Shown: positions 27,488 to 34,997 of the stretch, piece by piece
Numbering within the stretch: the stretch's first letter is position 1
Layout: every line of letters begins with the position of its first letter
Source: Eubacteriales bacterium
Lineage (GTDB): Bacteria; Bacillota; Clostridia; Tissierellales; GPF-1
DNA: 64,000 nt
NCBI GenBank assembly: GCA_030625815.1
Contig: DAOUQF010000003.1
Coordinates: 62,001-126,000 of the forward strand
Direction: 5' to 3'
Translations under genes and position numbers: made by a program
The notes under the pieces: model-generated
The model's database searches: none
The model's input: only the letters and a program-made list of their open reading frames with translations
Told to the model about the DNA's origin: nothing

Positions 27488-28753
27488 TTAGCTAATTGCT
27501 TTTTCCTCTGATTCTGCTGTCACGCTCTTAGGAAGCAAACTTTGTTTTTCAGCACTTTTGAAGAACGGATAGTATACGGTTGCCGCAATTACAATTGAAA
27601 TCGCACTCCATACCGCTGCTTTCCAGTCTCCGCCTGTTGCCAAATATGGTCCAATAATGGCAGGCATTGTCCAAGGAACCGCCGCCACTGGACGGCCGAT
27701 AATATTTAAAGCCATTAAAATATACGTCGTTGCTGTCAATACAAATGGTGTCGCAATATACGGAATCATCATAGTTGGATTCAATACAATCGGGAATCCA
27801 AAGACAACTGGTTCATTGATTTGAAAAATTGCCGATGGCAATGACAAACGTCCCAATTGTTTGTACATTTTGTTCTTTGAACGAATCATCAACAAAACCA
27901 AAGCAAGGGTTGCGCCAGTTCCGCCGATATTAACAAACATCGGAATGAATCCATCCGCTGCAATATATGGAATTGGATCTCCTGCTGCAAATGCAACCGC
28001 ATTGGCCGCCAAAAATTGAAGCATAATCGGGCTACCCATCGCGTTCATAATTGCGTCCCCATGAATACCTACCGTCCACAACAAAGTAATCATCAACATG
28101 TATACCAATAGTCCTGGCAATGTATTCAAAGCAAAAACAGCCGGTTGGAAGATCATTGTAATAAAATCATTCACATTAAACTCAAGAACAATTCGAACGA
28201 CCCACAAGGAAACGATCATAAAAACAATTGGCATCAACGAAATAAATGAATTCGCAATTGCCGGTGGAACGTTTTCCGGAAGTTTAATAACAAATCCTTT
28301 TTCCACAAAGAATTTCTGCACCTCAACAGCAAAAATTGCTACGATCAGCGCTGTAAACAATCCCTCAGGACCAAAGTTCCCCACAAGCAAACCTGCTCCC
28401 GGTTCTGTTTGAAGCAATAGAAAACCGACCAATGCCATAACACCGCCTGTAATTTCATGCTGCTTGAATTGAACCGAGAGGTTGTAGCCAACCGCAAACG
28501 ATGCAATCAAGCCCAGGCAACCAAAGGTAACATCCACCGGCGCCAGCATTTTATCCATATATGGTTCCATAATGGCTTCCCATCCTGGAATCGGCAAGAA
28601 CGAAATAATCAAGAAAATACTACCGGCAATCGTGAAAGGAATTGTTGCAATCAAGCCATCACGGATCCCCATTAAATGCTTGTTCTCTCCCAACAGAGCA
28701 AGTTTTGGAAGAACTTTATCAATTAACCATGCCATAAAGCCTTTCTTTTCCAT
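27488..28753 (-). CDS. PTS EIIC permease, lactose/cellobiose family
   Basis: 421 residues with about ten hydrophobic segments. Conserved features are the HGDAIMNAMGSP substrate loop near residue 225, the INEPVVFGFPIVLNP motif near 310 and DGLIATIPFTIAGS at the N-terminus. This is the translocation subunit for beta-linked disaccharides such as cellobiose or chitobiose. It is the first gene of the operon and begins 85 bases downstream of the sigma-54 promoter; ATG 28753 follows GGAG eight bases upstream. The 64 bases to the EIIB gene contain no clear terminator. Confidence 0.95.
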   Translation of the reverse strand: MEKKGFMAWLIDKVLPKLALLGENKHLMGIRDGLIATIPFTIAGSIFLIISFLPIPGWEAIMEPYMDKMLAPVDVTFGCLGLIASFAVGYNLSVQFKQHEITGGVMALVGFLLLQTEPGAGLLVGNFGPEGLFTALIVAIFAVEVQKFFVEKGFVIKLPENVPPAIANSFISLMPIVFMIVSLWVVRIVLEFNVNDFITMIFQPAVFALNTLPGLLVYMLMITLLWTVGIHGDAIMNAMGSPIMLQFLAANAVAFAAGDPIPYIAADGFIPMFVNIGGTGATLALVLLMIRSKNKMYKQLGRLSLPSAIFQINEPVVFGFPIVLNPTMMIPYIATPFVLTATTYILMALNIIGRPVAAVPWTMPAIIGPYLATGGDWKAAVWSAISIVIAATVYYPFFKSAEKQSLLPKSVTAESEEKAIS

Positions 28754-28837
28754 GTTTTCATCTCCTTATCTAACACCCATTATTCCATTTTACGCTACTC
28801 ATGATCATAACACTACTGTCTAGACACTACTATTTAT

Positions 28838-28853
28838 TGCAAGTACCGTGCCA
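28838..28853 (-). promoter_or_regulatory. Sigma-54 promoter of the PTS operon
   Basis: Minus-strand TGGCACGGTACTTGCA, a near-consensus -24/-12 element (GG and GC ten bases apart), followed by the AT-rich start region. It needs an enhancer-binding activator; the LevR-type protein encoded at the other end of the operon is the obvious one. Confidence 0.92.
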
Positions 28854-28910
28854 AAAACACTAGCGACCCCATTTTATGCGATTCCTCGACCAATTTACTT
28901 GAACTCCATT

Positions 28911-29039
28911 TGTGTGTAAAGGTTTTCCTGCAGTGTGTATGTTTCAGGTTTATTTCAAATCCAGCAACCAGAAGGATCCCTCGGCGCTCATACCGCTTGC
29001 AAGCATTCTGTGTATAGTGTGTAAAAAAACTTGTACACA
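28911..29039 (-). promoter_or_regulatory. Candidate upstream activator sites for the LevR-type protein
   Basis: Clustered TGTGTA motifs lie 60-190 bases upstream of the sigma-54 promoter: TGTGTGTAAA at 28911-28920, GTGTGTAT at 28933-28940, TGTGTAT at 29009-29015 and the inverted repeat TGTGTA-N10-TACACA at 29018-29039. The spacing fits enhancer sites that act by looping. No open gene is present here; the 573-base gap 28754-29326 holds this control region, a terminator and a short in-frame tail after the GNAT gene. Confidence 0.6.
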
Positions 29040-29123
29040 TTTCTTGATTTTTTCACACAAATCACGCTTCCCTTTCCGCATATCCCCTTCTCAACCTAGC
29101 GCTTTATCGCGAATTCAAAAAAA

Positions 29124-29149
29124 CAGACTGCCAAAAAACTGGCAGTCTG
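29124..29149 (-). terminator. Terminator of the GNAT locus
   Basis: Perfect 10-base arms CAGACTGCCA / TGGCAGTCTG with a six-base loop, followed on the minus strand by TTTTTTTGAATTC. A strong intrinsic terminator that insulates the PTS control region. Confidence 0.88.
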
Positions 29150-29206
29150 CTCTCCGTTCTTCTATTCCACGCTTCGCATATTTCCGACTTACAGGTTCAA
29201 CTGGAT

Positions 29207-29326
29207 CTATTCCGTTGTTTCCGAATGAAAATAGGCTTTCTCTAGCGCCGCTTTCGCCAAAGTAGGATTCCGCAATTCTGCGCAAAAACGATCAGACTCC
29301 CAAAATATCAGTTCCCTTATATTTAT
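29207..29326 (-). other. Open, coding-like tail in frame after the GNAT stop codon
   Basis: After the acetyltransferase TAA (29327-29329) the same frame stays open for 39 codons, ending ...LAKAALEKAYFHSETTE at a TAG at 29207. The amino-acid composition is protein-like. It may be the remnant of a longer C-terminal domain cut off by a nonsense mutation, or the end of another decayed gene. I do not recognise it. Confidence 0.35.
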
Positions 29327-30037
29327 TTATCGCGGTGTTACTAACGCTATTGTTTTCCCGGCAATTTGCTTTTCCATATAGTCATACGCCCCATCCAGAT
29401 GAGCATCTGCCTGCCCCGCACCATACTCAGCTATAAAGTACGCTCGGATCACAGCCAGTAGTTCATCTCCTTTTACAGCATCCTTCTCCGCTCGAATCCA
29501 AAGATTATTATACGTAATGACATCGCCAGAACCATTCTCGTTTTCAAGACCCGGATTGGCATAATCAAAATCGCATTTTTGAAACCCCCTTTTACGCCAA
29601 AATCCCTCCCGCTGTACACAGGTAACGCCACAAAATTTCTCTTCTGCCACAATCTCTTCCTCCGACAGTCCTCCTTGCTCCAGCACCTCGCAAAACCAAA
29701 ACTCATCCTGATCGTTAGAAATTAAGCATTCAATCACCTGTCTTCCCAATCCCCGGTTGCGATAATTCCCGTCTGTAAAGGCATACACGATGCCATGATA
29801 CATCCGATCACCTACCCAAAGGCGTACAGAGACGGTTCCGCTCACTGCTCTTCCATCCTCTTTCACATAGGTAAAATAGAATTGCGCCTGTTTATCAGCA
29901 GACGACAGAATTTCCAGAAACTCTGGTTTGGTGTCTTTGTCGCTTTCCAACCGAATCGCCGCATTATAGCCTTCAAACATTTGACGCGTCAATTTCTCGT
30001 CGGCGTCTCTCACATTCACCATCATCACTTGATTCAT
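29327..30037 (-). CDS. GNAT-family N-acetyltransferase
   Basis: 236 residues. The acetyl-CoA-binding motif A is YRNRGLGRQVIECL (about residues 92-105, the R-x-x-G-x-G loop) after the beta strand VSGTVSVRLWV. The C-terminal 70 residues extend beyond a minimal GNAT. The substrate is unknown. Its ATG overlaps the TGA of the frame upstream (ATGA), so it was translationally coupled to that interrupted gene. A deleted copy of the same locus lies at 16531-16735. The gene itself looks intact. Confidence 0.85.
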   Translation of the reverse strand: MNQVMMVNVRDADEKLTRQMFEGYNAAIRLESDKDTKPEFLEILSSADKQAQFYFTYVKEDGRAVSGTVSVRLWVGDRMYHGIVYAFTDGNYRNRGLGRQVIECLISNDQDEFWFCEVLEQGGLSEEEIVAEEKFCGVTCVQREGFWRKRGFQKCDFDYANPGLENENGSGDVITYNNLWIRAEKDAVKGDELLAVIRAYFIAEYGAGQADAHLDGAYDYMEKQIAGKTIALVTPR

Positions 30038-30321
30038 GACACTTCCCCTCTCAGAGCCTTTTCTTCCATAATCTTATTCATAAAAGCTTCGAACTCTCCA
30101 TCCCAGCCAAACCCATTGACTGCCCAGGCATCGCGCTAATTATCTCTTTGGGCATAGACATGCATGACCTCAACCCAACCTTGCCACTGCATATTATGCT
30201 TATTGAATCCCCTCGCCTTACACATCACAAATGCCCGCTCAAAGATAGCAAACAAGACAGAATAGGCGATCAGATATGAGAGTGATTCCAATACATCTTT
30301 CCATTCCACTAAATTCTGCAT
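30034..30321 (-). pseudogene. Small gene upstream of GNAT, interrupted by an amber codon
   Basis: From ATG 30321 (GGAGG seven bases upstream) the frame encodes a 61-residue piece beginning MQNLVEWKDVLESLSYLIAY, containing a hydrophobic helix, and stops at TAG 30136-30138. The same frame then continues RDAWAVNGFGWDGEFEAF... to a TGA that overlaps the GNAT start. The whole 95-codon frame reads like one protein with a TAG in the middle. I do not recognise the family. The ATGA overlap with GNAT argues that the long form was once made. A nonsense mutation is the simplest cause. Confidence 0.65.
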
Positions 30322-30530
30322 CTTCTTCCCTCCGTTTTCCACAGCACACCATTCCGTGCAGCTTGTTATCCACAATCTATCCTCATTTTAACCGATTTTT
30401 CTACAATGAACTTAATTTCAGTTTGCTTTTCTCATACCATTATATGGGTTTTCCACATCACACACAAACGAAAAAATCGTCGGTATTCCTATTCCATTTG
30501 GTCCATCGAATATAATCTTTCCTTCACGCT

Positions 30531-30612
30531 AAAAGAACGCATCCGATTATGATTCATCCAATACGCTCTTCTCAATTTCACCTAGATCCCACTACATCTC
30601 ATCGTTAATTGA
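30531..30612 (-). pseudogene. Degenerate copy of the SIS gene end and its terminator
   Basis: This plus-strand stretch matches 18490-18565 base by base for most of its length (AACGCATC...GATTCATCC...CGCTCTTCTCAA...ATCCC), that is, the terminator and last codons of the SIS gene. The rest of the gene is absent. Together with the GNAT repeat it marks a second direct-repeat unit on the far side of the PTS locus. The 30376-30530 interval shows nothing else. Confidence 0.7.
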
Positions 30613-30625
30613 CGAAACTAGCACT

Positions 30626-31642
30626 TCAAGAAATGGAAAGATTTTTCGAAAAAGAATAAGAAATTATGCAATTCTTCCCAGTGCATTGATAGGCTTCCTC
30701 ATCATGCATTTTCTCGACAATTTCCTCTGCTTTCAACTCCCCAACAGCGGAAACAACCGCATCCATAGCCTCTCGTTCTGTTTGCGACAATTCTTTGATC
30801 CTAAATTCCAATACCGGCTTGAACTTATATCCAATATGATCGCCATAGGCAACCGTATCAAACTCAACCCCGTCCAACATTACAATTTGATCATATCCTT
30901 CAGGAACTGCACCCATAGGCAGCGCACTGTATACCAAACCGCTAATCGCTTTTCCCTCACGCTTATAATGAAGCGCATCAGAATACCATAACATCTTCAT
31001 TAGTTTAACTTTGTGCAGACTGGTTACTTTCGATGCTAGATAGTTTATCATCTCGACAACCTTTTGCAAATTCAACGAAACGCCACCCGTTATCTCTTTA
31101 TTTTCAAACTCCGCGTAAATCGCTTCAATCGATTCAAGAAGATACTGATTTTGTTTTCCCTTGAATTGAGCAGCTCCAATCCGATAATATTTCTGATACG
31201 CTTTAATCGTAATACGTTCTTTCACTTGTTCCAGCGTATCCAGAAACCACTTTGGATCCGAATCAATTTTCTGCAGTACAGCATCGTGGGCACGATCTTG
31301 CACCTGATGATTTTCATATCGCGTAATCGTAGCCTTTCCCCAATCCAAAATCTCCGAAAAATCCTTTTGGCTTACACCATATTGATTCCGAATTTCAATA
31401 ATCTCGTTCGAGGTTAGTAATCCCACTTTTATACGATACGCGTCTTTCATCGCAAGGCTATTTGCCTTAATCATTTCTTCCTGTTCAATCAATTGATCTG
31501 ACCTTGAACAATACTCATAAACCGCTTGAAAGGATACTTCTTCCCCTTTAAAGATTTCTGTATCTTCCACCTCTACCGTATCCACTTCATGAATTTCCAT
31601 ACAAGCCAAACACAACTTAATCTCACGTTTTGTACTCTTCAT
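30626..31642 (-). CDS. Panacea-type antitoxin (YgiT-like N-terminus, HTH, DUF4065/SocA-like)
   Basis: 338 residues in three parts. The N-terminal 65 residues resemble the MqsA/YgiT zinc-finger region with only one CxxC left (CLACMEIHEV, then YEYCSRSD). A HTH is at about 80-135 (YGVSQKDFSEILDWGKATIT, RYENHQVQD). The C-terminal Panacea/DUF4065 domain is at about 195-320 (KLMKMLWYSDALHYKREGKAI, GLVYSALPMGAVPEGYDQI). Panacea domains neutralise many unrelated toxins in two-gene systems. ATG 31642 follows GGAGGTG. The 47-codon ORF just upstream, 14 bases away, is the candidate toxin. Autoregulation through the HTH is expected. Confidence 0.9.
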   Translation of the reverse strand: MKSTKREIKLCLACMEIHEVDTVEVEDTEIFKGEEVSFQAVYEYCSRSDQLIEQEEMIKANSLAMKDAYRIKVGLLTSNEIIEIRNQYGVSQKDFSEILDWGKATITRYENHQVQDRAHDAVLQKIDSDPKWFLDTLEQVKERITIKAYQKYYRIGAAQFKGKQNQYLLESIEAIYAEFENKEITGGVSLNLQKVVEMINYLASKVTSLHKVKLMKMLWYSDALHYKREGKAISGLVYSALPMGAVPEGYDQIVMLDGVEFDTVAYGDHIGYKFKPVLEFRIKELSQTEREAMDAVVSAVGELKAEEIVEKMHDEEAYQCTGKNCIISYSFSKNLSIS

Positions 31643-31656
31643 GCTACACCTCCATA

Positions 31657-31800
31657 CTACCGAAAAGGAAACTCCGCACCACGTTCCTTCTGAAAAGCAA
31701 CATGAACAAAACCACTTTGAATCGCATATTTTAGCCGATCAATATAGGTTTGCACTTCCATTCTGGTTTCAATACGTTTTCTTTCATTCCCTTTATTCAT
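31657..31800 (-). CDS. 47-residue ORF, candidate toxin partner of the Panacea antitoxin
   Basis: Below the usual ORF-size cut-off. ATG 31800 to TAG 31657 encodes MNKGNERKRIETRMEVQTYI then a basic/hydrophobic stretch and ends KERGAEFPFR. It is highly charged and without a membrane helix. AAGGAGG lies 13 bases upstream of the ATG; a TATAAT sits between the two, so transcripts started there would be nearly leaderless. The 14-base gap to the antitoxin start contains the antitoxin RBS, the tight spacing typical of toxin-antitoxin pairs. I do not recognise a family; the role is inferred from position. Confidence 0.6.
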   Translation of the reverse strand: MNKGNERKRIETRMEVQTYIDRLKYAIQSGFVHVAFQKERGAEFPFR

Positions 31801-31867
31801 CTATATTATAACGCCTCCTTAGATTGACATCGATGTTTTTGGTATCAATTGATTCCATGAAATTTTT

Positions 31868-32647
31868 CTATAAAAACAATTCTGGTTCCTTCTCTTTCAT
31901 TCTAACCAGCACAAAGGACAAGACAGACAATACCGGATGTTTCAATTCTCGTGCATTCTCAGGACACTCTTTCACGCAGGCACAACATTGAATGCATTTA
32001 CTGCTGTCGCAGATGGCTTGTTGATCAATCGCGCCCACCGGACAAACCGCTACGCATTTCAAGCACATGGTGCAATTCTCTTTCGGTCGTGATGCCATTT
32101 TCGGCATGCTTATTGGTGCCTTCTCTGAAAACTTTCCGGGAAGGTTCAACGCTTGCGTCTTCAGGGTTCCTATAGGTGTTTCCTGCAGTTTTCGCATTAT
32201 CTTCTGCCCGAAGTCTTTTGCAATCATAAGATCGCTCAAATTCGGTCTTCCCTTAGCAATCTCTCGCTTTTCATTGGACCAAGCATGTTCTCCGATGAAT
32301 CCCGCTCCTGCAACCGGATGGAAACCCTGATTCTCCATGGTCTTTGTCAGCTCCATCAGCGCGTTGCCAAAAGAGTGATTGCCATAAACAGACACACAAA
32401 CAATTGGCTGTCCATTCCCCTTAATGGCTTTCAACCGTTCCATGGCGGCTATCGGCACCCTTCCAAAATGGACAGGCGTTCCGACTACAACAAGATCTTC
32501 TTCGCCAATAACCAAATCTGTATTTTGACATACGATCGTCAAATCAACATCAATGACTTCTTCCATATTCAAGCCTTCCGCAATCCCATGCAACACGCGC
32601 TTTGTTGTATGAGTTGGAGAAAAATAAATCAATACCACTCTTCTCAT
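31868..32647 (-). CDS. EFR1-type flavodoxin-ferredoxin fusion protein
   Basis: 259 residues from ATG 32647, seven bases after GGAGG. The N-terminal flavodoxin-like domain (residues 1-150) has the FMN phosphate loop YFSPTHTTKRV at 7-17 and VVGTPVHFGRVP. The C-terminal domain carries two 4Fe-4S motifs, CTMCLKCVAVCP (about 190-201) and CIQCCACVKECP (about 216-227). Proteins of this type shuttle electrons in the cytoplasm of anaerobes; partners are unknown. It stands alone. The C-terminal 30 residues are hydrophobic-basic and could touch the membrane. Confidence 0.92.
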   Translation of the reverse strand: MRRVVLIYFSPTHTTKRVLHGIAEGLNMEEVIDVDLTIVCQNTDLVIGEEDLVVVGTPVHFGRVPIAAMERLKAIKGNGQPIVCVSVYGNHSFGNALMELTKTMENQGFHPVAGAGFIGEHAWSNEKREIAKGRPNLSDLMIAKDFGQKIMRKLQETPIGTLKTQALNLPGKFSEKAPISMPKMASRPKENCTMCLKCVAVCPVGAIDQQAICDSSKCIQCCACVKECPENARELKHPVLSVLSFVLVRMKEKEPELFL

Positions 32648-32799
32648 TTGTATCCCTCCACGTTTTCGCACCGTCTCCGATCGGACAATATTTCCAATCC
32701 TTATCTCTATTGATTCTACCACTCTTCCTCTACCCAGACAAAGAATCAGACTCGCTCAAACTGTCTCCTACATCTTCGACTGCCTCTGAAGTATACAAA

Positions 32800-32826
32800 A
32801 AATCCCATCATTAAATGATGAGATTT
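32800..32826 (-). terminator. Terminator after the DUF5692-like gene
   Basis: AAATC/GATTT outer and CATCAT/ATGATG inner arms around a TAA loop; on the minus strand it is followed by TTTTTTGT. It lies about 100 bases past the stop of the membrane protein gene. Confidence 0.7.
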
Positions 32827-32928
32827 GATCTGTATCCATTTTCAATTCGATCATTTCCTGATTCTTTTGTCCATCGATTGTGCTGAACACTTCCTTCAAG
32901 TTATGCCTTCCAGCTTCTATACAAACAA

Positions 32929-33903
32929 TTAACTGATCCTTTTTGAAGATTTCTTCGTTCTCTTCCCTGATGTGTCCGCATCGATCGTCAAGCCGTTTGC
33001 AGACAAGTTTTTCTGATACGCTTTCAATCCCACATACAACTCTGATGTAATCGGATTTCGTTTCGTCTTCATCATCGTGAAGATCTGGTAACCAAATACC
33101 CCCGCATTAAAAACCAGTGCCGCTACGCTCAACATCATCAGCGCCTTTGGATCATGGGTAGATTGAATTTGGAAAGCCGGATACTGCGCATAATTCATAG
33201 TCAATGAGAACATCGCCCAAATCGCAAGGGTCGCCGCCCGATGCTGCAGCCATGCGCCTCGTTTAAATACCTCGGCAACCGTACAGGCTACAATCAACAG
33301 CACACCGGCATACATTGCGCGATCCGAAATACAGTTGTAGACATAAGCCAAGTTCCACAAGTCATACCCGATAATCCAAAACCACAATTGATCCGCCCAA
33401 ATCATATCTTGAGACTCGGTATTGGCTACACGAATCTTTGCACACCCTGTCAGGGTCAAAATCACCAGGATTCCAGCAATCGCATTAATCAGATTCCATG
33501 GTCCGCCAAGCAAGGTAATGCCGTTTTCCACTTGACCCGCCATCGAATATACTTCGATATCCCGGAAAACAGCTTCCAAAATATTCACCGATAAAATGAC
33601 AAAGGGGAAATATCGAAAATACTTGTTCTCTCGTAGCGTTTTGGTATACCGAACCGCCATAAAACCAATGACCCCGGCCAAAGCCGAGTAGGTTTTCACC
33701 CATGCGAACCAGTATCCGCCGGATGTACCGGCACCCGCTGTTTTAGGCCATACAAACAAGGTGGCCAAAATCGGAAAAACAATAAAAACAAGGACTGCCG
33801 CCTTTTTGTTTCTTCGCGTTACTTCATTTAATAAAAGCATAATTCCTAATAAACCAATCACCGCAAGCACTGAACCCACCGTATAATTCTCAAAGAAAAA
33901 CAT
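32929..33903 (-). CDS. Polytopic membrane protein, DUF5692-like
   Basis: 324 residues with about nine hydrophobic helices; ATG 33903 follows GGAGG by seven bases. Characteristic segments are WPKTAGAGTSGGYWFAWVKTY, WADQLWFWIIGYDLWNLAYVYN and a basic C-terminal tail (GKRTKKSSKRIS). I recall this as the DUF5692 family, but no function is known to me. The aromatic-rich middle helices suggest binding of a hydrophobic ligand or transport. An operator palindrome shared with the divergent GntR gene lies 38 bases upstream of its start, so the regulator probably controls it. Confidence 0.8.
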   Translation of the reverse strand: MFFFENYTVGSVLAVIGLLGIMLLLNEVTRRNKKAAVLVFIVFPILATLFVWPKTAGAGTSGGYWFAWVKTYSALAGVIGFMAVRYTKTLRENKYFRYFPFVILSVNILEAVFRDIEVYSMAGQVENGITLLGGPWNLINAIAGILVILTLTGCAKIRVANTESQDMIWADQLWFWIIGYDLWNLAYVYNCISDRAMYAGVLLIVACTVAEVFKRGAWLQHRAATLAIWAMFSLTMNYAQYPAFQIQSTHDPKALMMLSVAALVFNAGVFGYQIFTMMKTKRNPITSELYVGLKAYQKNLSANGLTIDADTSGKRTKKSSKRIS

Positions 33904-33940
33904 TTCAATTCCTCCTATTCGCATTTCCGTTCTTCGATTT

Positions 33941-33953
33941 GTGGTTTAACCAC
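33941..33953. promoter_or_regulatory. Operator palindrome upstream of the membrane protein gene
   Basis: GTGGTTTAACCAC, a perfect 13-base palindrome sharing the core TGGTTWAACCA with the site at 34088-34100. The TGGT-N-ACCA pattern is typical of FadR/GntR-family operators. Confidence 0.75.
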
Positions 33954-34087
33954 GAATACTCGTTAAAAGATCAACATTTCCATTGGAGAAATACAAGGTT
34001 TCTCAGAAAGTATTGACAATAATAGACAGCTTTTTTGTTATTTTCTCTTTCCTATGTAATAAATATGATTTATACTATACTTGGTAT

Positions 34088-34100
34088 CTGGTTAAACCAG
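34088..34100. promoter_or_regulatory. Operator palindrome upstream of the GntR regulator gene
   Basis: CTGGTTAAACCAG, a perfect palindrome just downstream of a -10-like TATACT (34071-34076) and 17 bases before the GTG start. A bound protein would cover the transcription start, so negative autoregulation is expected. A separate TTGACA at 34013-34018 could be the -35 of a second promoter. Confidence 0.75.
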
Positions 34101-34117
34101 AAGCAGGAGGGGTTAGT

Positions 34118-34855
34118 GTGTTTAAGGAAATTGTCGCACCATCCATGAAAGAACTTTTTGTGCAATCCATCGAACATCTTATTTTATCCGAAGAACTTCC
34201 CATCGGAACCAAGCTTCCAACGGAACGGGAGCTGGCAATAAAGATGAAAGTAAGCCGTTCCATTGTGAATCTTGGACTCAATGAGTTGGAACGAAAAGGA
34301 TTTATCGAGATCATCCCCCGCCAAGGAACCTACGTGGCAGATTATATCCGAAAAGGGAAATTGGATACCCTTATGTCCATTGTCAACTACAACGGCGGAC
34401 AACTCAATCATCGCCTCTTCAACTCCATTATGGAATTCCGAATCATCAACGAAGGAGAGGTGGCATATCTCGCCGCCAAAAACCGCACGGAGTCCGACTT
34501 GGAAAACATGGAACTCCTATATGAAAAGATCCTCGTGACAACAGCCTCGAAAACGGCTTCTTCCAAAGCCATTTCTCAAGTCATCTTTGATTTTCACCAT
34601 GCCATTTTTTGCGCCACTGGGAATACAATCTTCCCCTTGGTCTTCAATGCCTTTGAGAACATTTATCTTGTGATGATCGCCACCATTTTCCGTTATCTCA
34701 AGGCTGAAGAAACTACCGACCAACTTCAGCTGATTCTCGAAATGATTCGCATCCAGGATGCCGACCTAGCAAAAGAATCCATGATCGCCCTCATTCAAGG
34801 CGGCGTGGAACGGCTCGAAAAAGATTACTTTACTAATGGAAACAAAGACGCATAA
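34118..34855 (+). CDS. GntR/FadR-family transcriptional regulator
   Basis: 245 residues from GTG 34118, which follows AGGAGG by seven bases; the open frame from 33983 has no site and runs through the promoter. Winged HTH at about 10-75: LPIGTKLPTERELAIKMKVS then RSIVNLGLNELERKGFIEII and PRQGTYVADY. The C-terminal FCD domain (about 95-235) is all-helical with the conserved metal or ligand residues in the EFRIINEGEVAYLAA and FDFHHAIFCATGN segments. It is divergent from the DUF5692-like gene and likely represses it and itself through the two TGGTTWAACCA sites. Confidence 0.92.
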   Translation: MFKEIVAPSMKELFVQSIEHLILSEELPIGTKLPTERELAIKMKVSRSIVNLGLNELERKGFIEIIPRQGTYVADYIRKGKLDTLMSIVNYNGGQLNHRLFNSIMEFRIINEGEVAYLAAKNRTESDLENMELLYEKILVTTASKTASSKAISQVIFDFHHAIFCATGNTIFPLVFNAFENIYLVMIATIFRYLKAEETTDQLQLILEMIRIQDADLAKESMIALIQGGVERLEKDYFTNGNKDA

Positions 34856-34953
34856 GAAGGAGGTACGGAGTTTTCGTTCTTCGAAATATATTGATAGGAA
34901 TAAATTTATGACAGAAGAGAAAATACTTTTAATGATAAAATTAGATGTTGAAG

Positions 34954-34988
34954 CAAAAAAATACACCCTCCGCAATTGCGAAGGGCGT
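34954..34988 (-). terminator. Terminator of the peptide-use operon
   Basis: ACGCCCTTCGC-AATT-GCGGAGGGTGT followed by A and TTTTTTT on the minus strand, ten bases after the M20 peptidase stop. A strong intrinsic terminator for the long operon that starts near 44.2 kb. Confidence 0.88.
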
Positions 34989-34997
34989 TTCTACGTT

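Noticed and set aside
28834-29040. A 68-codon minus-strand ORF over the PTS promoter
   Set aside because: No ribosome site, no protein-like composition, and it covers the sigma-54 promoter and its upstream sites.
17234-30138. Genome-wide reading of TAG as an amino acid (for example pyrrolysine)
   Set aside because: TAG is the ordinary stop codon of many complete genes here (tctA, tctB, tctC, the gene ending at 9031, the LuxR-type regulator). Two internal TAGs are better explained by mutation until pyl genes are found.
34766-34975. A 69-codon minus-strand ORF downstream of the GntR gene
   Set aside because: It overlaps the end of the GntR gene in another frame and has no ribosome site.
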